Made by a program: the position numbers and the translations under genes. The notes beneath the pieces were generated by a model. The model was not told the origin of the DNA. It saw only the letters and a program-made list of their open reading frames with translations, and did no database searches. A stretch of DNA of 64,000 bases from JACDAN01 sp963801855 (lineage in GTDB: Bacteria; Actinomycetota; Thermoleophilia; Gaiellales; Gaiellaceae), in NCBI GenBank assembly GCA_963801855.1, contig CAWDGK010000005.1:496001-560000 (forward strand), read 5' to 3'. How positions within the stretch are numbered: the stretch's first letter is position 1; every line of letters starts with the position of its first letter. This document shows positions 42,124 to 51,283 of this stretch, in pieces.

Positions 42124-42616
42124 CGCTGTTCCGGATGTCCTTGCGCCCGGCCTGCGTGTGGTCTTCTGCGGGATCAACCCGGGCCGCTGGTCTGCGACGG
42201 CCGGCGCCCACTTTGCGAATCCTCGGAACGACTTCTGGCGTCTGCTGCACGACGCGGGGTTCACGCCCCGCCTGTACGCGCCCGAAGAGCAGCGCGATCT
42301 CCCGGCGCTCGGCCTCGGGCTGACGAACGCCGCCTACCGGATGACCCCGGGCTCGGGCGACCTTCGCCGCGCGGATTTCGAGGGGTCGGCCGAGCGGCTC
42401 GAGGCGCTGGCGCGAGAGCTCCGGCCCGGTGGATCGCGTTCGTCGGGAAGGAGGCCTACCGGGGCGCGTTCAACGAGCGTCCGGGCCTCGGTGTCGCAGG
42501 AGCGGCGGCTGGGCGACACGCGGCTCTTCGTCCTGCCGTCGACCTCGCCGGCGAACGCGGCCGTCCCGTACGCCGAGCGGCTGCGCTGGTTCGAAGAGCT
42601 TCGCTCGATCAGCTAG
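42032..42616 (+). CDS. mug: G/U mismatch-specific DNA glycosylase (Mug/TDG; two frameshifts)
   Basis: About 194 aa. The catalytic motif VVFCGINPGRWSA and HFANPRNDFWRLLHDAGFTP are characteristic of Mug, which removes uracil or thymine opposite guanine. The C-terminal motif appears as VLPSTSPANAAVPYAERLRW. Between them, two compensating shifts near 42425 and 42485 hide WIAFVGKEAYRGAFNERP, which is plain in the next frame. The start is uncertain: ATG 42032 gives a 30-residue disordered extension and overlaps the small upstream gene. Confidence 0.82.
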   Translation: MKRASVARTSDDSSKSGSTRASPSKPPKPRSAVPDVLAPGLRVVFCGINPGRWSATAGAHFANPRNDFWRLLHDAGFTPRLYAPEEQRDLPALGLGLTNAAYRMTPGSGDLRRADFEGSAERLEALARELRPGGSRSSGRRPTGARSTSVRASVSQERRLGDTRLFVLPSTSPANAAVPYAERLRWFEELRSIS

Positions 42617-42622
42617 CGCGGG

Positions 42623-43015
42623 TCAGTCCGACCACCAGCCCGGAATGACCTCGCCGCGATCGTCGCCGTGGTGGAGACCGAACGCGAGGATCTCGAGTCC
42701 GTCGTCTCCCGCCTCGAATGCGCGGGTCACGCCCGGGGAGACCCGAATCACGTCCTGCTCCCGAAGGTCGCGGATCTCGTCGTCCAGCTTCATGCGTCCA
42801 GAGCCCTTGGCCACGAAATAGACCTCCTCGGCATCGTCGTGCCGGTGGCCGAATGCCTGACGCTTGCCAGGCTTGAACCGGTGGTGGCTAAAGCCGGTTC
42901 GCTCCGCGTCGAGATCCTGCTGCGGAAATCGTGCCTCCTGGATCTCTCCCATCCCGAACTTCCCCGCCGAGTCCTCGGTCTCGGTGATGTTGCGGTGCGT
43001 GTACGGAGCGGTCAC
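42623..43015 (-). CDS. Cupin-domain protein
   Basis: 130 aa, one cupin barrel. The metal-binding residues lie in FGHRHDDAEEVYFVAKGSGRM (two histidines and a glutamate) and later DVIRVSPGVTRAFEAG. The N-terminal FSHHRFKPGKRQAF strand completes the barrel. Such small cupins include isomerases, dioxygenases and mannose-6-phosphate-isomerase-like proteins; the reaction here cannot be named. It is convergent with mug (7-nt gap) and 3 nt downstream of the small gene at 43019-43207. Confidence 0.8.
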   Translation of the reverse strand: MTAPYTHRNITETEDSAGKFGMGEIQEARFPQQDLDAERTGFSHHRFKPGKRQAFGHRHDDAEEVYFVAKGSGRMKLDDEIRDLREQDVIRVSPGVTRAFEAGDDGLEILAFGLHHGDDRGEVIPGWWSD

Positions 43016-43018
43016 GCG

Positions 43019-43207
43019 CTACCGGCGGATCGCCCGGCTGATCGAGCGACCGACGTAGAGCGCCGACTTGAGGAAGAAGAGCGCGCCGAGGATCTCGCGT
43101 ACCTGCCTGCCCGTGAGCGGCGTGTGCTTGCTGATCGGCTTCTCGACCCTCTGGGCGAAGCGCTCTCGCCAGCCGACGAGTCCCGCTTCGAGCTTCTGCG
43201 TCTTCAT
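43019..43207 (-). CDS. Small basic hypothetical protein
   Basis: 62 aa from ATG 43207; longer readings run into the TolB-like gene. The sequence is basic (WRERFAQRVEKPISKHTPLT) with a short hydrophobic stretch ILGALFFLKSALYVGRSI near the C-terminus that might be a membrane anchor. It lies between the TolB-like gene (8 nt before) and the cupin (3 nt after), so it is part of that transcript. No family was recognised; alternative explanations include a mere spacer ORF. Confidence 0.4.
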   Translation of the reverse strand: MKTQKLEAGLVGWRERFAQRVEKPISKHTPLTGRQVREILGALFFLKSALYVGRSISRAIRR

Positions 43208-43215
43208 CGCCACGA

Positions 43216-44399
43216 TCAGCGATTGGTACCCGCACCCGCAGCGTTCCGAACACCTGCGATGAAACGCTCGACCCGTCGCACGCAACTGGTCGAGTCGCTC
43301 TTGGGCGCCATGGGTGCTTTCGCGGCGACCAGGGGCGCAGCGGGCAGCCAGGTCGGGAAGCTTCCCAGTCTTCGGTCCGCGGGCGTCAGCGCCGCGATGA
43401 ACCTCGGCCGACCGGAAGTGAGATTCACGCGATAGACGCCGGCGAAATCCTTGAGGTCGTAGTCCCGGACGCCGACGATGGCATCACCGCCCGGCGCCCA
43501 TGCCGCCGGCTTCAGGTTGCGGGCGAGAATCTTGCGCTCTGAGCCGTCGGCGGCGGCGACGACTGCTGCCTGCGCACTCAAGGAGCGCTCCGCGACGCCG
43601 GCCAGTATTCGGCGGGAATCGGGGGCCCAGACGAACTTCCTGACCGTTCGCGCCACGAGCCGTTCGCTGCCGGTTTCGGCATCGAAGATGCGGAGTGGGG
43701 ACCGCGGCTCTCGTCCTGTTGCCGCCAGGCGCGATCCGTCGGGAGACCATTGCGCGTCGAGGCCGATGCCGAGCCGCCGCGAGCTCGTCCCGTCGCGTTC
43801 CCCCAGATGCAGGGCAGGCTCGTCGTCCTCGTCGACCGTGAACGCTGCCCTGTCGCCTGCCGGAGCCCAGTCGGGTAGGTATCCGCCTTCGACGAACTCG
43901 CCTTCGACGTCCCCGTCGACCTCCCTCATTTCATACAAGAGGCGCCGGTTGACCACGCGCGGCACCGCGAGGGTCTGGTTGTCCACCCAGGACACCGGTT
44001 CCGTGAAAAGCGAGACGAGAACTTCCGTCTGGCGGCTCACGAGCCCGGACGGGAGGTCGAGCACCCATACCCGCCAGCCCGCCGCGTAGAGCTTGTCCTC
44101 GAGGTCGGCGTCCGGGTCGGGAGTGACGAACGCGATTCGGCGGCCGTCGGGTGAGGGACGGGGCTGGAAGTGCCCGAGCCGGTCGTTGGCGGCAGTGAGC
44201 TGGCGGATCTCGCGACCCCGCCGATTCATCACGTAGAGGCCCGCGCAGGAGGGGTCCTCATCGTCGTTGAACGAGAGCACGATCGCGTCCTCCGTGCTCG
44301 GCGCCCGGCTTGCGGCGAGTCTCGAAGAGCTAGTGCCGCCACGATGAGGAGAGTCGCGGCGCCGCCGCCGGCAATCGCCACGGCGGCTCTCCGGTTCAT
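43216..44399 (-). CDS. TolB-like beta-propeller protein, membrane-anchored (one frameshift)
   Basis: About 394 aa. The N-terminal anchor MNRRAAVAIAGGGAATLLIV lies in a neighbouring frame; a shift near 44325 joins it to IVLSFNDDEDPSCAGLYVMN. PD40-type propeller blades follow: RPSPDGRRIAFVT, QWSPDGSRLAATG, VWAPDSRRILAG, AWAPGGDAIVGV. It is exported or outward facing and may bind a protein or sugar partner. ATG 44399 overlaps the NAD synthetase stop by 4 bp. A role in protein folding surveillance, as for TolB, cannot be assumed without Tol genes. Confidence 0.72.
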
Positions 44400-46113
44400 C
44401 CTCGCCACCGGTTCGTGATCGGCGTGCGGCGATCGCGTCCGAACGCCTTCGGGCGCAGCTTCACGCCGGGCGGGGCCTGGCGGCGCTTGTACTCGGCCCG
44501 GTCGATCAGCGCGATGGCCCGGTCGACGACGTCCTGGTCGTAGCCCTCGGCGGTCAGTTCCTCCCGCGAGCGGTCCTCCTCGACGTAGGCCTTCAGGACC
44601 TCGTCGAGAGCCGCGTAGGGCGGAAGCGAGTCCTCGTCCCTCTGGTCGGCGCGGAGCTCGGCGCTCGGCGCTCGGTCGATCGTCGTCTGCGGAATCAGCT
44701 CGCGCCCGACGCGTTCGTTGAGATGGCGGGCGAGCCGGAAGACATCCGTCTTGAACACGTCCTTGAGGAGCGCGAAGCCGCCCGCCATGTCCCCGTAGAG
44801 GGTGGCGTAGCCGACCGAGAGCTCCGACTTGTTCCCCGTCGCGACCACGAGCCAGCCGAACTTGTTCGAGAGCGCCATCAGGAGCGTCCCGCGGATCCGG
44901 GCCTGGAGGTTCTCCTCGGTGATGTCCGCGTCTCGACCGTCGAAGACCGGTGCGAGCGCCTGGGTGAAGTCGTCGAAGAGCGGATCGATCGGGATCTCGA
45001 CGAAGCTCGTGCCCGAGATTGTCTGCGAGCTGTTTCGCGTCGCTGCGGGTCTCGGCCGAGGAGTACCGCGACGGCATCGAGACGCAATGCGACGCGTTCC
45101 GGGCCGAGCGCCTCGACGGCGAGGGCAGCGGTCAGGGCGGAGTCGATCCCGCCGGACACCCCGAGGACGACGTCGCCGAAGCCGTTCTTCTCGACGTAGT
45201 CGTAGAGACCGAGCTCGAGCGCCCGGCGCATCTGCTCCAGTTCGTCGAGTGGCTCTGCGACGTAGGGCTTGACGGGACCGTCCTGCGCGGCGTGGCTCGC
45301 CGAGGTCGACCACGGGCGGGTCGGGGATCTCGCGCTCGCTGGCCAGCGACCGCCGCCGGGCGTCGCACGAGCCGTCGCGCGATCGCCGTCGAGACGTCGA
45401 TGTCGACCAGGAGCAGCGCCTCTTCGAACGACGGCGCGCGGGCGACCACCTCGCCCTCCTCGTCGATCACGACGCTGTGGCCGTCGAAGATCAGCTCGTC
45501 CTGGCCGCCGACGGCGTTGACGAGCGCGACCCAGCAGGCGTTGTCCCGGGCGCGGCGTGATCAGCATCTCCTCACGCTCGAGCCCCTTGCCGACGTGAAA
45601 CGGCGACGCGGAGATGTTCGCGATCACGTGGGCGCCCGCGAGCGCGAGGTCGGTGGCCGGGCGGCCCGGCTGCCAGATGTCCTCGCAGACCGTCGGGCCG
45701 ATCAGCGCCTCGCCGACCGCAGCAGGTACGACTCTCGACCCGGCTGGAAGTAGCGCAGCTCGTCGAAAACGCCGTAGTTCGGCAGGAAGCGCTTCGGGTA
45801 GACGGCCTTGATCTCGCCGTCGGCACAGATCGCGCAGCCGTTGAGGAGATCCCGGTCGAGCCACGGCACGCCGACGAGGGCGGAGATCCCTGTCGCCTCG
45901 GCGGCCACCTGCTCGACGGCCCGACGCGCCTCCCGCAGGAAGCCGGGCCGGAAGAGGAGATCCTCGGGCGGATAGCCGGTGACTGCGAGCTCCGGAAAGA
46001 GGACGAGGTCCGCTCCGGCGGTGCGCGGCCTCGCGCAGCCGCCCCACGATCCTCGCAACGTTTCCGTCGAGGTCCCCGACGGTGGAGTTGATCTGGGCGA
46101 GCGCGAGCCTCAT
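44396..46113 (-). CDS. nadE: Glutamine-dependent NAD+ synthetase (several frameshifts)
   Basis: About 572 aa, the two-domain NadE. The N-terminal nitrilase-like glutaminase is seen in MRLALAQINSTVGDLDGN, ADLVLFPELAVTGYPPEDLL (catalytic Glu), VYPKRFLPNYGVFDE (Lys), and GPTVCEDIWQPG (Cys). The C-terminal ATP domain has VVLGVSGGIDSALTAALAVE, then GNKSELSVGYATLYGDMAGG. At least five shifts between 45000 and 46040 place these in three frames, all compensating. It makes NAD+ from nicotinate adenine dinucleotide, ATP and glutamine. The order and completeness of motifs argue for an intact gene in the organism. Confidence 0.87.
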
Positions 46114-46114
46114 A

Positions 46115-46137
46115 GTTTTCGCCTCACAGTCGAAAAC
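46115..46137. promoter_or_regulatory. Inverted repeat between divergent nadE and thioesterase-like gene
   Basis: GTTTTCG at 46115-46121 and CGAAAAC at 46131-46137, 9 nt apart, in the 38-bp gap between the divergent starts. It is unusually AT-rich for this genome and symmetrical, so it could be a repressor site, possibly for NAD-related control; the repressor is not identified. Confidence 0.4.
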
Positions 46138-46151
46138 ATAGTCTACGGGCG

Positions 46152-46823
46152 ATGGAGACTGGTCATCGACAGGCATTTTCGCGGCCCGACCGGCTCGGCG
46201 AACGGTGGATACACCTGCGGTGTCCTCGCGTCGCTCCTCCACGGCCCTGCGGAGGTGACGCTGAGGCTCCCGCCTCCGCTCGAGCGGCCGCTCGAGGTCG
46301 AGTGGGAGGACGATCGGCGCCGGATCGAGCTGCGGACTGGTGACGCCCTCGTGGCCGAGGCCGAGCCGGCGGAGGTCGACGTCGAGCTTCCGGACCCGAT
46401 CTCCTTCGACGAGGCTGCCGCGGCGGCGCTTCCCGAGGGCGACACGGAGAGCGCCTTCCCGGAGTGCTTCGTCTGCGGCTGGTCTCGCGACGACGGGCTG
46501 GGCATCTACGCAGGCCCGGTCGCGGGCAGCGATCTCGTCGCCGCCACGTGGACTCCACGCAGCCGGCTCACGTCGCGCCGGAGTTCGTCTGGGCCGCGCT
46601 CGACTGCCCGGGCGCGTATGCGGTTCACGGTGGAGAGCGGGGGATGCCCGTCCTCGGCCGGCTGGCCGCGAGGATCGACCACCTTCCGCATGCCGGCGAG
46701 CCCTGCGTCGTCCTCGCCTGGCCGCTCGGCGAGGACGGCCGGAAGCTCTACGCCGGCACCGTCCTCTACGGCCAGGACGGCCGCGTCCTCGGCGCCGCGC
46801 GCCACCTGGATCGCGCCCGCTAG
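46152..46823 (+). CDS. Thioesterase-like (hot-dog) protein (one or two frameshifts)
   Basis: About 222 aa. The main frame reads VIDRHFRGPTGSANGGYTCG, then LEVEWEDDRRRIELRTGDAL and AFPECFVCGWSRDDGLGIYAG; after a shift near 46556 it continues FVWAALDCPGAYAVHGGERG and a final strand with GRKLYAGTVLYGQDGRVLGA. This matches double hot-dog thioesterase-like proteins of actinobacteria. No usual start codon occurs in the main frame, so ATG 46152 plus a further indel near 46165 is the likeliest start. The substrate is unknown. Confidence 0.6.
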
Positions 46824-46896
46824 GCTAGAACAGTCTGTTACAAGCCGGAACGCCCGCCCCTAGCCGCCGGCGAGCAGAACAGCTGTACTTGGACGT

Positions 46897-47649
46897 TCAG
46901 CGCTGGAGCCGGATCGCGTTCAGATCCTTCTCGGCGATCTCGTTGACGCGGAGGATCAGATCGTCGATGTCGTCGTGCTCGGCGTGGATGTAACGACCGC
47001 TTAGCGCGTCGGCCCGGCCCGAGGCGAGAACGCGCACGAGGCGAGGCGCGAGCTCGGGCGGCGTCCAGGGCATGTCGTCGGAGAACCGATCTGTCATGTC
47101 CGTCTTCACGAGGCCGGGGCTGAAGGTGAAGACGGGAATGCCGTACGGCTCGAGCTGGAGATCGAAGCCCTCGCCCATCCGGTAGAGCGCGGCCTTGCTC
47201 GCTCCGTAGGCGGTCGTCGCTTGCCCGGGCAGGTAGCCCGAGCCACTGCCGGTGTTGATGATCCGGCCGCTGCCGCGCTCGATCATCCCGGGGATGACGG
47301 CTCGACAGCAGAGGTAGGCACCGAGGACGTTGACCTCGAACACCTGCCACCACTCGTCGGGGTCGTCCTCCCAGGCCTTGTCGCCCCAGTGGGCGATTCC
47401 GGCGTTGTTCACGAGGAGGTCGATCGGGCCGAGCTTCTCCTCGACCTCCGTGACCATCCCCTGGACGTCCGCCTGCTTCGAGACGTCGGCGACGACGGCG
47501 AGGCCGTCGATCTCGCCTGCGACGCCCTCGATCTGATCCTTCGTTCGCGCCGACACCGCGACCTTCATCCCCGCGTCCGCCAGCTCGCGTGCGATCCCGG
47601 CGCCGATCCCGCGCCCTCCGCCCGTGACGAGCGCGACCTGACCGTCCAT
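46897..47649 (-). CDS. Short-chain dehydrogenase/reductase
   Basis: 250 aa from ATG 47649 (a GTG 4 codons upstream is also possible). The classical SDR motifs are present: TGGGRGIGAGIA for the nucleotide, DLLVNNAGIAHWG, and the catalytic Ser and YxxxK in INTGSGSGYLPGQATTAYGASKAALY. FSPGLVKTDMTDRF follows. Such enzymes oxidise or reduce alcohol/ketone pairs with NAD(P). The start region has no strong ribosome site. It is divergent from the antiporter gene. About 70 nt downstream of its stop nothing is coded. Confidence 0.88.
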   Translation of the reverse strand: MDGQVALVTGGGRGIGAGIARELADAGMKVAVSARTKDQIEGVAGEIDGLAVVADVSKQADVQGMVTEVEEKLGPIDLLVNNAGIAHWGDKAWEDDPDEWWQVFEVNVLGAYLCCRAVIPGMIERGSGRIINTGSGSGYLPGQATTAYGASKAALYRMGEGFDLQLEPYGIPVFTFSPGLVKTDMTDRFSDDMPWTPPELAPRLVRVLASGRADALSGRYIHAEHDDIDDLILRVNEIAEKDLNAIRLQR

Positions 47650-47697
47650 TCGATCCGCCACGGAAAAGAGTCTCGCACGCCGGGGTAGGGTCAGAGC

Positions 47698-48882
47698 GTG
47701 ACGCTCGCCGAGCTCGCCGTGACCGCCGGACTGCTCGGTGCTCTCGGCCTCGCCGCCAGCCGCTTCGGCCTGTCCGCGATTCCCGCGTACCTGCTGGCCG
47801 GCCTGCTGCTCGGCCCGAACGAGCCGCACATCTTCTCGCTGATCAGCCCGTCGGAGGTCACGGACTTCGTCGCCGAGATCGGGCTCATCTTCCTCCTCTT
47901 CTTCCTGGGGCTCGAATTCACGCTCGGCCGCCTCGCCCGCAGCAGGAACCACGTTTTCGTCGGAGGCGCGATCGACCTCGTCCTCAACGCGGGGCTCGGG
48001 ACTGCTGGTCGGCGTCGCGGCCTTCGGCTTCAGCTTCGCCGCGCTGATCCTGGCTGCCGCGATCTACGTGTCCTCCAGCGCGATCACGGTCAAGGGCCTG
48101 ATCGACTTCCGGCGCCTCGCCGACGACGAGACCGACCTCATCCTCGCGATCCTTGTCGCGGAGGACATCGCGATCGCCCTGGTGCTCGGTTTTGCGGGCA
48201 GGCGGCGGCGGGTCGATGGAGACGACGCTGACGATCGTCGGGAAGGCAATCGCCTTCATCGCCATCGGGCTCGCGATCTCCAAGTGGCTCGCGCCGCTCC
48301 TCGACCGTTTTCTCGACTGGCTGCCCCGAGAGACCTTCCTGCTCGCTGTGGTGGGGTTCGTCGTCGGGATGTCCGCCGTCGCGGACGAGCTCGGCCTCTC
48401 CGAGGCGATCGGCGCGCTCATGGCCGGCATCGTTCTCTCGGAGACCTCCGTCCGTGGGCAGATCGAGGATCGGTTCTTCAGCTTCCGAGACGTCTTTGCG
48501 GCGCTCTTCTTCTTCGTCTTCGGCCTCTCGATCGACATCTCCCAGTTCGGAGCCGTCTGGTGGATCCTGGCCCTCGCCGTGGTGGTGGCCTTCGCCGGAA
48601 AGCTCTCCAGCGGTTACCTCGGCGGGCCGGCTCGGCGGCTTCTCCCCACGGCAGAGCTTCAACGCCGGCGCAGCGCTCGTCGCGCACGGTGAGTTCACGA
48701 TCATCCTGGCCCAGGTCGCGTCCGACAACAGCGAGTTGCTCGCGAGCCAACAGCAGAAGCTCGTCGCCTTCGCGGGGCTCTACGTCCTCATCACGGCGAC
48801 CATCGGCCTGATCCTGATGAAGGAGTCCAAGATTCTCGGCCGACGCCTGTTCCCGCCGCCTACACTGAACGAAGGGAGCTAG
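47698..48882 (+). CDS. CPA2 cation/proton antiporter, KefB/KhtU-like (three frameshifts)
   Basis: About 395 aa, GTG start. Membrane segments are dense: AIPAYLLAGLLLGPNEPHIF and EIGLIFLLFFLGLEFTLGRL near the N-terminus, VSSSAITVKGLI and LVAEDIAIALVLGF (the acidic ion site) in the middle, and AGAALVAHGEFTIILAQVA late. Frameshifts near 48003, 48205 and 48630 divide the assembled ORF. It exchanges K+ or Na+ for H+. No TrkA-N domain is fused; the next gene carries a TrkA-C domain, as in the KhtTU pair of Bacillus. Confidence 0.85.
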
Positions 48883-48885
48883 CCA

Positions 48886-49404
48886 GTGTCCACCGACCTT
48901 CAGGAAACCCGCCTTCCCGGCATCGGGACGAAGTTCACGATCCGGACCGGCGAGGGCTGCCGTCTCGCGGTCATCCTGCACAACGACGGGAAGCGCGAGC
49001 TGTACCACTTCCGCCGCGGGACCGATGACGAGCCGCGCTCGGTCATCACGCTCGACGACGACGAGGCTCGCCAGCTCGGCGCCGTGCTCGGCGGCGCCTA
49101 CGAGCGGCCGAAGATCGTCGAGGAGCTGGAGATGGCGCTCGGCGAGCTCCTGATCGAATGGATCGCCGTGCCCGACTCGAGCCCCTGGATCGGCAAGCCC
49201 TCGCCGAGGCGGGCTTCCGGGCGAAGGCGGGGATCACCGTCATTGCGATCCTTCGAGAGCCCGAGCCGGTCACCGGGGCGCCTCCCGACCGACGTGATCC
49301 AGCAGGGCGACACGCTTGTCACCGTCGGAAAGGCCGGTTCCTATGCGAAGTTCACCAGGTTGCTCAGGCAGGGCGACGACGTCGCTCCGCCGCCCACGGA
49401 CTAG
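48886..49404 (+). CDS. TrkA-C domain regulatory subunit, KhtT-like (two frameshifts)
   Basis: About 172 aa, starting 3 nt after the antiporter stop. The N-terminal part (LPGIGTKFTIRTGEGCRLAV, LYHFRRGTDDEPRSVITLDD) matches KhtT; after shifts near 49185 and 49275 the C-terminal RCK_C portion reads ALAEAGFRAKAGITVIAILR and TDVIQQGDTLVTVGKAGSYA. In Bacillus, KhtT binds cyclic-di-AMP and regulates KhtU. The arrangement here suggests the same. Its stop TAG shares the four bases CTAG with the convergent ligase stop. Confidence 0.82.
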   Translation: MSTDLQETRLPGIGTKFTIRTGEGCRLAVILHNDGKRELYHFRRGTDDEPRSVITLDDDEARQLGAVLGGAYERPKIVEELEMALGELLIEWIAVPDSSPWIGKPSPRRASGRRRGSPSLRSFESPSRSPGRLPTDVIQQGDTLVTVGKAGSYAKFTRLLRQGDDVAPPPTD

Positions 49405-51283
49405 AGCGCCCGGTCGATCTCGTCGAGCGCCTCGGGGTTCTCGAGGGACGAGAGATCTCCGAGATCGGTCCCGAGCGCCTTGGCGCGAATCGCCCGGCGC
49501 ATGATCTTCGCGCTCCGGGTCTTCGGGAGCGCCTTGACGAAGACGACGCGAGCCGGCCGGAAGGCCTTGCCCAGGTCGCGCGAGACCAACTCGCCGACCT
49601 CGGCCGCGAGCTCCTCGCCGGCCGTCCACGCCCGGGAGCAGCGATGCAGAAGATCCAGGCAACCTCTCCCTTGACCTCGTGCGGGATTCCCACCGCCGCC
49701 GCCTCGAGCACGGACGGGTGGTCGACTGCCGCCGACTCGAGCTCCGCCGGGCCGACCCGCTTGCCGGCGATGTTCAGGGTGTCGTCCGAGCGGCCGTGCA
49801 GGAACCAGTAGCCGTCCTCGTCCACCGACGCCCAGTCTCCGTGCGTCCAGACCCCGGGAAACCGGCGCCAGTACGAGTCGAGATAGCGCTCGGGGTCACG
49901 CCAGAAGCCGCGCGTCATCCCGGGGAACGGCTTGCGGCAGACGAGCTCTCCCACCTCGCCGGTTTCGACCAACGAATGGCCCTCGCCGTCCACGACGTCC
50001 ATGGCCATGCCGAGAGCCGGGCCTCCGAGCGAGCACGCCTTGATCGGGATCGCCGGTGTCGGTGAGAGGAAACAGGCGCCAACCTCGGTGCCGCCGGAGC
50101 AGTTGATGATGGGAGCGCGGCGACCCCCGACCTCCTCGAAGAGCCAGCGGTACGGCTCGGGGTTCCAGGGCTCGCCCGTCGTGACCATCGTGCGGAGCGA
50201 CGACAGGTCGGCCGTCGGCTCCCCGTGCGGGATCAGCGCGCGGACGAGCGTCGGCGAGAGGCCGAGGATGGAGACTCGCTCCTGCTCGATCAGCGTCCAG
50301 AGCCGGTCCTGAGGCCAGTCGGGGGCGCCTTCGGCGAAGACCAGGGTCGAGCCCATCGCCTGGCCGCCCACCACAGTCCAGGGGCCCATGATCCAGCCCA
50401 TGTCCGTCGCGAAATGAATGACGTCGTCTGGCCCGGCGTCGGCCTGGTAGCAGACCTCCCGTGCGATCGAGACGAGGAATCCGCCCTGGACGTGCACGAC
50501 GCCCTTCGGCAGTCCCGTCGTTCCCGACGTGTAGGTGAGGAGGTACGGCGTCTCGGAGTCGAGCTCGGCAGGCGGCAGCTCACCGGGGGAGTCGGCGACG
50601 AGCTCGTCCCACGGCGCCAGGACGACGTGCTCGAGGGACGGCGACTCGGCGCGAGCCTCCTCCAGGATCTCCAGCATCGGGACCTCCCGTCCGCGCCGGA
50701 GCGAGACCCGGGTCGTGATCGCCACCTTCGCCTCGGACGCCTGGAGTCGCCCGGCGACCGCAGGCGCGGCGAAGCCCGAGAAGATCGGGACCTGGATCGC
50801 CCCGATGTGGGCGCAGGCATGGGAGGCGACAGCAACCTCCTGTGACATCGGGAGGAAGAGTGCGACGCGGTCACCGGGCTCGACACCGAGCCGAACGAGC
50901 GCCTCGGCGAGGCGAGTGACTTCATCTGACATCGAGGCCCAGCTCAACTCCCGCCGCGACCCGTCCTCGCCGAGCGAGACGCACGCAGTCCCCTCCGGCC
51001 GGCGCTCGGCCCACCGGTGAACGCAGTTCCACGCGATGTTCAGCTTGCCGCCGACGAACCACGTCGCCCACTCGGGCCCGCGCGAGAGATCGGACACCTG
51101 GTCCCACGGCGTCGAGAACTCGAGGCCCATGTCCTCGACCGCAGCAGGCCAGAACCAGTCGGGATCCTCCTGCGACCGCCGCACGAGCTCCCAGTAGTCC
51201 TCGAAGCCGTGCCGGCGCATCAACCGACCGACATTCGACGAGGCCAGGACGCTCTCGCTCGGCGTCCAGACCGGCGCACTCAC
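49401..51283 (-). CDS. AMP-dependent acyl-CoA synthetase (Acs-like; one frameshift)
   Basis: About 628 aa. Motifs: YLLTYTSGTTGLPKGVVHV, DMGWIMGPWTVVGG, NCSGGTEVGACFLSP, THGDWASVDEDGYWFLHGRS, DTLNIAGKRVGPAELE, and, after a frameshift near 49640, the catalytic lysine region KALPKTRSAKIMRRAIR. The N-terminal WFVGGKLNIAWNCVHRW is the ACS-type NTD. It is a relative of acetyl- and propionyl-CoA synthetases, distinct from the acs gene at 32 kb; the preferred acid is unknown. Its ATG overlaps the MMPL gene stop. Confidence 0.85.
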
